Positions 14,795 to 18,484 of a stretch of 18,484 nucleotides of DNA are shown one piece after another. Source of the stretch: BS150m-G50 sp964501185 [NCBI: uncultured Bacteroidia bacterium]. GTDB taxonomy: Bacteria > CAIWAD01 > BS150m-G50. Every line of letters begins with the position of its first letter. Within the stretch, counting starts at the first letter, position 1. The stretch is from NCBI GenBank assembly GCA_964501185.1, contig CAZCRT010000046.1, positions 1 through 18,484 on the forward strand. Reading direction: 5' to 3'. The notes under the pieces were generated by a model. The model had not been told where the DNA came from. It did no database searches and saw only the letters and a program-made list of their open reading frames with translations. The position numbers and the translations under genes were made by a program.

Positions 14795-15745
14795 TTACAT
14801 CATCTCTACATACTTCTCAGCTATGGCAATTGTGCCCTTCCAGGACTGAGATTCGTTATCCAGGTCCCAGCTCGCGGAAAGAACAGCCTCAGCAACTCCC
14901 CACGCTTGCAACCGTTCCCGTTCGATAGCTGTACGCTCACTGAACTGTATTACCCGCCTTTCAAGAGCCTGTCCTGTCCAGAGTTGTTCATTGAGTCCGG
15001 GTGGATTTCTAAGAAAAGGGGCTACTTCAAAGGCTCGTTCGCCAACCACTCCCTTGGGATCGATAACCAGCCACCCCTTTTGACCGGCGTCCAGGATGTT
15101 ATGATGATGGCAGTCGCCATGTAGCAATACCGGTTCTTCAGTAGATTCCAGCAGATCGGTTGCCAGACTCTCCGCCATTTCGAAGAGCTTTCTCGGCAAG
15201 GGCCCGGATGTCCCATCGAACCTTTTACGCACCTCAGTTAAACCGGTGAACCAGTCCCGGAGGTCTGGAAAGGAATGCTCATCCGGTGGTGCTTTCCAGA
15301 GGCGTTGCATTACTCCAACCGCAATATCAATCGCCTGCGAATCGTCTGGTCGTTCAATCAGTGAAGTACCTGGTGATAATCGTTCCAGGAGCATTACACC
15401 TGCCTCAGCGTCACTCCTGAGCACTCTTACCGCACCTGCCCCATCGAAGTGTAAAAGGGCATTGATCTCAGTGGATATCTCCCTGTTTGGGACACCCGCC
15501 TTCAATACAAGTTCTGTTCCATCCTCCAGCACACCGGGTGCAACAAAATTGATAGAGAGGTCGGGAAAAGGATCACCAATCTGAATGGACCAGCGGCTGG
15601 CAATACCACCTAGAAACTCGGGCAACGTTTTCAACCAGTCCATACCCCGCTCTCCGAAGTAAGCACGGATATTCTGTCGCATCAGTTCCGGAATCTGATC
15701 GCTGGATATGGCCATAAGTTGCCCGGGTATGCCAGTGGTTGGCAT
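14795..15745 (-). CDS. APH(6)-type aminoglycoside/hydroxyurea kinase family protein
   Basis: A kinase of the APH(6)/hydroxyurea resistance family (Pfam 'APH_6_hur'), which includes StrB streptomycin 6-kinases. The catalytic loop LLHGDCHHHNIL is at about residues 207-218, with Asp211 as base and Asn216 binding metal. WLVIDPKGVVGERAFEVAPFLRNP follows, containing Asp229 of the DxD-type motif. The ATP Lys82 is in ELVLKAGVP. In this family a Cys after HGD is not usual (HGDLHH is common), though this is tolerable. The start is uncertain: AGGGA lies five bases before the ATG at 15745, whereas homologues would align better from the ATG at 15715 (306 residues). The ORF stays open to 15862, overlapping the upstream gene. 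Real antibiotic resistance cannot be inferred. Confidence 0.85.
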   Translation of the reverse strand: MPTTGIPGQLMAISSDQIPELMRQNIRAYFGERGMDWLKTLPEFLGGIASRWSIQIGDPFPDLSINFVAPGVLEDGTELVLKAGVPNREISTEINALLHFDGAGAVRVLRSDAEAGVMLLERLSPGTSLIERPDDSQAIDIAVGVMQRLWKAPPDEHSFPDLRDWFTGLTEVRKRFDGTSGPLPRKLFEMAESLATDLLESTEEPVLLHGDCHHHNILDAGQKGWLVIDPKGVVGERAFEVAPFLRNPPGLNEQLWTGQALERRVIQFSERTAIERERLQAWGVAEAVLSASWDLDNESQSWKGTIAIAEKYVEMM

Positions 15746-15785
15746 CCCAATCCCTGCAGGCAGGGATTGAATGCTCGCATGATTA

Positions 15786-16631
15786 TCATTTACTGCTGAA
15801 TATAAACCGTAGTCCGTTATAGAGAGAGATCGGCATCGCACCAACATGTCCGGACGATTCAATAATCTCCTGTTTGAATCTTGAATTCTCGAATTCTAAC
15901 TGACGAAGAGCAGACCGCAGGAGATCAAAGCTCTTCAGCATCTCCCAGGATTCCTCATCGCCCACGCTTATATAAATCTTCCTGATCATGCTCAACTGAT
16001 CTAACGGGACACTTTCGAGTTCAGAGGCCAGATAGTACTCATTAAACCATAATGAAGGACTTCCCAGTAAGTAATACTGAAACAGAAGAGGGTCATCAGT
16101 CATGAGATAAACTCCCAGCAGACCACCGAGAGAATACCCGGCAAAACATCTTCGAGCGGGGTCGGCCGGATAATCAGATTCAATCTCCGGTATCAGTTCA
16201 TCTCTTATGAAAGCGGAGAACTCCCCGGCACCACCTGCCATCTCTATTGCTTCCTGGTACATATAATTCCTGGTATACTCATCGGCGGGTTGCGCCGGAG
16301 TATAATCCCTCGTTCTCATTGCTGCCCAATCAGCAGTTGTCGTACCCTGAGCTATCCCAACCAGAATACAGGGTTCCACTAAACTGCCCAACGCCATCAA
16401 TCCAGGCAGAGCCTTGTAATAATCACCCAGGATAAACCAGTCCATGCAGTAAACGACCGGAATTTTCTCTTCTGATGACAGGCTCCCTGCAGGGATCACC
16501 ACTTCAATATCATACAGACACCGGTTTGAAGAAGACTCCAGTTGAAATCGAATTGTCTCATCCTGTCCATACGAAGTACTGATCACTGTTGCGATCAGGA
16601 TAAACAGGAACCATAAGTATAAGTTCTTCAC
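15786..16631 (-). CDS. exported esterase (alpha/beta hydrolase), GTG start
   Basis: A 281-residue alpha/beta hydrolase of the putative esterase (Esterase_D, IroE/Fes-like) family. A signal peptide, about residues 1-22, ends SYG-QD, so the enzyme should act in the periplasm or outside. The nucleophile Ser167 is in GYSLGG (165-170). LLGSPSLWFNE (188-198) and His262 in SSGHVGAMP complete the usual pattern, with Asp225 or Glu227 in VGDEES a likely acid. Members hydrolyse esters such as siderophore or acetyl-sugar esters; the substrate is not shown here. The start is GTG (16631-16629), supported by AAGGAG (16641-16646) nine bases upstream. Confidence 0.85.
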   Translation of the reverse strand: MKNLYLWFLFILIATVISTSYGQDETIRFQLESSSNRCLYDIEVVIPAGSLSSEEKIPVVYCMDWFILGDYYKALPGLMALGSLVEPCILVGIAQGTTTADWAAMRTRDYTPAQPADEYTRNYMYQEAIEMAGGAGEFSAFIRDELIPEIESDYPADPARRCFAGYSLGGLLGVYLMTDDPLLFQYYLLGSPSLWFNEYYLASELESVPLDQLSMIRKIYISVGDEESWEMLKSFDLLRSALRQLEFENSRFKQEIIESSGHVGAMPISLYNGLRFIFSSK

Positions 16632-16640
16632 CGGTCCAGT

Positions 16641-16646
16641 CTCCTT
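16641..16646 (-). promoter_or_regulatory. Shine-Dalgarno for the GTG start of the esterase gene
   Basis: AAGGAG on the minus strand, nine bases upstream of GTG (16631-16629), which begins a signal peptide. Confidence 0.7.
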
Positions 16647-16695
16647 ATCGTCTGCCTGTTATCTCGCTACCGGCTACACTTGATCGGGCTCGCCA

Positions 16696-16741
16696 TGATC
16701 GTGAGATGCCATTGTTGACCAGCGCAAATGATCCACGATCA
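16696..16741. repeat. 8-bp inverted repeat in an intergenic gap
   Basis: TGATCGTG (16696-16703) and CACGATCA (16734-16741) are perfect reverse complements separated by 30 bases, in the 161-base gap between the phosphodiesterase and the esterase genes. No T-tract follows, so it is a possible operator-like or structured-RNA element, or chance. No other gene or promoter is seen in this gap. Confidence 0.35.
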
Positions 16742-16792
16742 CTGAGGAGTTGCCGGGGGACGTTCTGTCTCAGATGCCCTTTTCAACGCATA

Positions 16793-18046
16793 TTACTCGT
16801 TTATCAACATGTCACGTACCGATTCGAGATCACCATCATTAGGTGCACCATCTAATTCAAGGATACTCGTCAACAGGTTGTAGATCTGTATATTCTGGAA
16901 TTTCGGAACTGTCATCCCTTTTTGGAAATGAGGGCCTGAGGCAAGAAAGATTGCCTGCATTGAACTAATGTATGGATCATATCCGTGTGTTGCAACATAA
17001 CCACCGAATCCATAATTATCGAAGGAGTGATGAGTTGAAACATACCACGATTCGTCAGGAATACCTACAAGCTGTGTTATTCGTGGGTGGTTGCGATAGT
17101 GAAGATGTTCCGGTGTTTCTTCCTTCCTGTACACATGGAAATCAGGATGCGCAGCATGCAAGGCACTGTATACTGAATCCAGCATCCCCTCAACCGGATC
17201 GAGCATCGCAAATGGACCGAATCTGTAACGCTCCAGGTCCTGCATCGAGATATAATCATCCAGGAACAGCACCCTATCCTCGTCAAGATTGACCATTCCA
17301 TGATCTGAAACGATTATGACATTGACCCTGTCCAGAAGGTCCCGCTGCTCAAGTCCAGTCAGCAGGCGGCCAACATCGAGGTCCAATCCCTGAATTACAC
17401 TGTCCATCGCTGCCCCTTCTACGCCGAGGCGGTGTCCATAGTAGTTTGCCTCGTTAACCCAGAAAGCGATAAACTCCGGACGTTCATCAGACGGGAGATC
17501 CAGCCAATCAAGCACCTGATCAATTTTTTCCTCATTAGTAACGGAACCATCGTATACATGATAGTGGCTCGGGCGATACCCCATGATTTCTGCTTCGCTA
17601 CCCGGCCAGTGGTATATTGCTGATTTTAAACCGGCTTTTTCTACGGTTACCCAGAAAGGTTCTGCTTCGTACCATCTCCCATCCTGAACCGGTTCAGCCC
17701 CCTCACCGATGTAATACCATTCCTCAAATAGAGGATCCCACATCCTGTTTGAAACTATTCCATGATTCTCCGGATAACAACCGGTAATGATTGAGAGGTG
17801 ATTGGGGAATGTAGTTGAGGGGTAGACCGGAATCAGGGCTTCTGCACGTACTCCCGCTGCCGCAAGGTAATCCATGTTCGGGGTATCGGTTCTGTCCATA
17901 TAATCCCAGCGAAAACCATCCATCGAGATGAGAATGATTGGAGCTGGCGGGATATCATCAGACCTGTCATCGTCTGACAGGGTGCAACTCAAAACCAGCA
18001 ATAAAAAGGAACTGAATATCAGGTGATTAATATAATGCTTACACAA
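16793..18046 (-). CDS. NPP-like phosphodiesterase lipoprotein, TTG start
   Basis: A 417-residue member of the alkaline phosphatase superfamily, nearest to nucleotide pyrophosphatase/phosphodiesterases (PF01663). A lipobox LVLSC (Cys21) predicts an envelope lipoprotein. The expected metal and catalytic residues are Asp43 (SMDGFRWD), the nucleophile Thr79 (STTFPNH), Asp248-His249 (SDHGM), His354 (ATHGYD) and His205 (YYGH). The usual EPDxxGH motif reads EANYYGH (199-205), so one zinc-binding Asp is replaced by Asn201. Characterised relatives cleave nucleotide or phospholipid phosphodiesters. The start codon is TTG with AAAAGGAG (18053-18060) six bases upstream. Confidence 0.88.
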   Translation of the reverse strand: MCKHYINHLIFSSFLLLVLSCTLSDDDRSDDIPPAPIILISMDGFRWDYMDRTDTPNMDYLAAAGVRAEALIPVYPSTTFPNHLSIITGCYPENHGIVSNRMWDPLFEEWYYIGEGAEPVQDGRWYEAEPFWVTVEKAGLKSAIYHWPGSEAEIMGYRPSHYHVYDGSVTNEEKIDQVLDWLDLPSDERPEFIAFWVNEANYYGHRLGVEGAAMDSVIQGLDLDVGRLLTGLEQRDLLDRVNVIIVSDHGMVNLDEDRVLFLDDYISMQDLERYRFGPFAMLDPVEGMLDSVYSALHAAHPDFHVYRKEETPEHLHYRNHPRITQLVGIPDESWYVSTHHSFDNYGFGGYVATHGYDPYISSMQAIFLASGPHFQKGMTVPKFQNIQIYNLLTSILELDGAPNDGDLESVRDMLINE

Positions 18047-18052
18047 AAGTAT

Positions 18053-18060
18053 CTCCTTTT
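18053..18060 (-). promoter_or_regulatory. Shine-Dalgarno for the TTG start of the phosphodiesterase gene
   Basis: AAAAGGAG on the minus strand, six bases before TTG (18046-18044). It is one of the strongest ribosome-binding sites in the window. Confidence 0.75.
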
Positions 18061-18210
18061 GTCTATCAATTCACCTTCACATTATCCCTTGAATATGTAC
18101 TGTTACCCGGTTATTGAGATTCAGTGCTATCGTATTTTATCAGATGCCGCGGATTGCGCATACTGTCCTTAGAGCTCAGTCAATGTGATAAATCCACACT
18201 GTCGGCCAGC

Positions 18211-18484
18211 CTATGCGAACCAGAACAGGAACGGAAGCAGGAAGGCCACCAGCGCCGCCCAGAGAGCATAGACAGGCAGGTACCCGGCCGCAGCCCGGTG
18301 TACTCCCGCAATACCAATACTCCCACGCACAAAACGGATGAGGGCCCGGCACATCAACATGAGGTGAAAAAGGATGACGACATTCGCTCCCAGTACCACT
18401 ACGCGGTTGGGAGTCAGGCCGTACGAAGTGGTGTTCGCCGTCAAAACATTTCGCACTCATTTAGCCATTTAACTATGTGTGGTT
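18211..18484 (-). pseudogene. 3' end of a frameshifted membrane-protein gene
   Basis: From the window edge an open frame reads HIVKWLNECEMF and then hits TGA at 18443-18441. In the next frame, immediately after the same TTTT run (18446-18443), a continuous ORF runs LTANTTSYGLTPNRVVVLG to a stop at 18211. One added T would join them as EMFLTANTT without a break. The downstream part has two hydrophobic segments (about VVVLGANVVILFHLMLMCRA and GYLPVYALWAALVAFLLPFL), so the gene encodes an integral membrane protein; the YGLTPNR motif recalls DUF4153-like proteins, weakly. An alternative reading as a separate 81-residue gene with a GTG start at 18456 is poor, because no Shine-Dalgarno is seen and a TGA directly precedes the GTG. 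The frameshift could be real or a sequencing error. Confidence 0.6.

Overview
The window looks like chromosomal DNA from an uncultured, free-living, Gram-negative-type (diderm) bacterium. The evidence is three putative lipoproteins with clear lipoboxes, two predicted outer-membrane proteins and several Sec-exported proteins. The mix of families is compatible with the Bacteroidetes/FCB assemblage or a related candidate phylum, but no rRNA or ribosomal marker is present, so this is a weak inference. All 19 intact genes and one broken gene are on the minus strand, so transcription runs from high to low coordinates. No tRNA, transposase, integrase, phage gene or CRISPR array was seen, and no stretch over about 165 bases lacks a gene.

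In transcription order: (a) 18.5-15.8 kb: the 3' end of a frameshifted membrane-protein gene, a lipoprotein phosphodiesterase of the NPP/alkaline-phosphatase superfamily with an unusual metal-site residue, and an exported esterase. (b) 15.7-10.3 kb: a run of small metabolic or resistance-type genes: an APH(6)-type kinase, an MDR oxidoreductase, aquaporin Z, an exported acetolactate decarboxylase-like protein, a LOG-family nucleosidase, a GNAT acetyltransferase and a GrpB-family protein. The LOG and GNAT genes are tightly coupled; the others have gaps of 26-130 bases and may be separately expressed. (c) 10.2-7.6 kb: the most unusual part. A DUF4062-coiled-coil-TPR protein with seven 40-residue repeats (an exact 120-bp DNA period) is followed by the decayed 5' end of a second, diverged DUF4062 gene, and then by a SAM methyltransferase. 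(d) 7.55-2.5 kb: mostly envelope genes: a DUF2490 outer-membrane protein, a radical SAM/SPASM-like protein, an unrecognised exported protein, a 99-residue lipoprotein, a beta-barrel-like protein, a membrane-anchored SIMPL-domain protein and a small lipoprotein. (e) 2.5-0.1 kb: a GH38-type alpha-mannosidase translationally coupled to that lipoprotein.

No complete biosynthetic pathway is encoded. The strongest candidate for something less described is the DUF4062-TPR locus with its remnant paralogue, whose architecture resembles sensor/effector proteins of bacterial conflict or signalling systems. Several starts were moved from the longest ORF because a good Shine-Dalgarno sequence marks an internal start; three genes use TTG or GTG.
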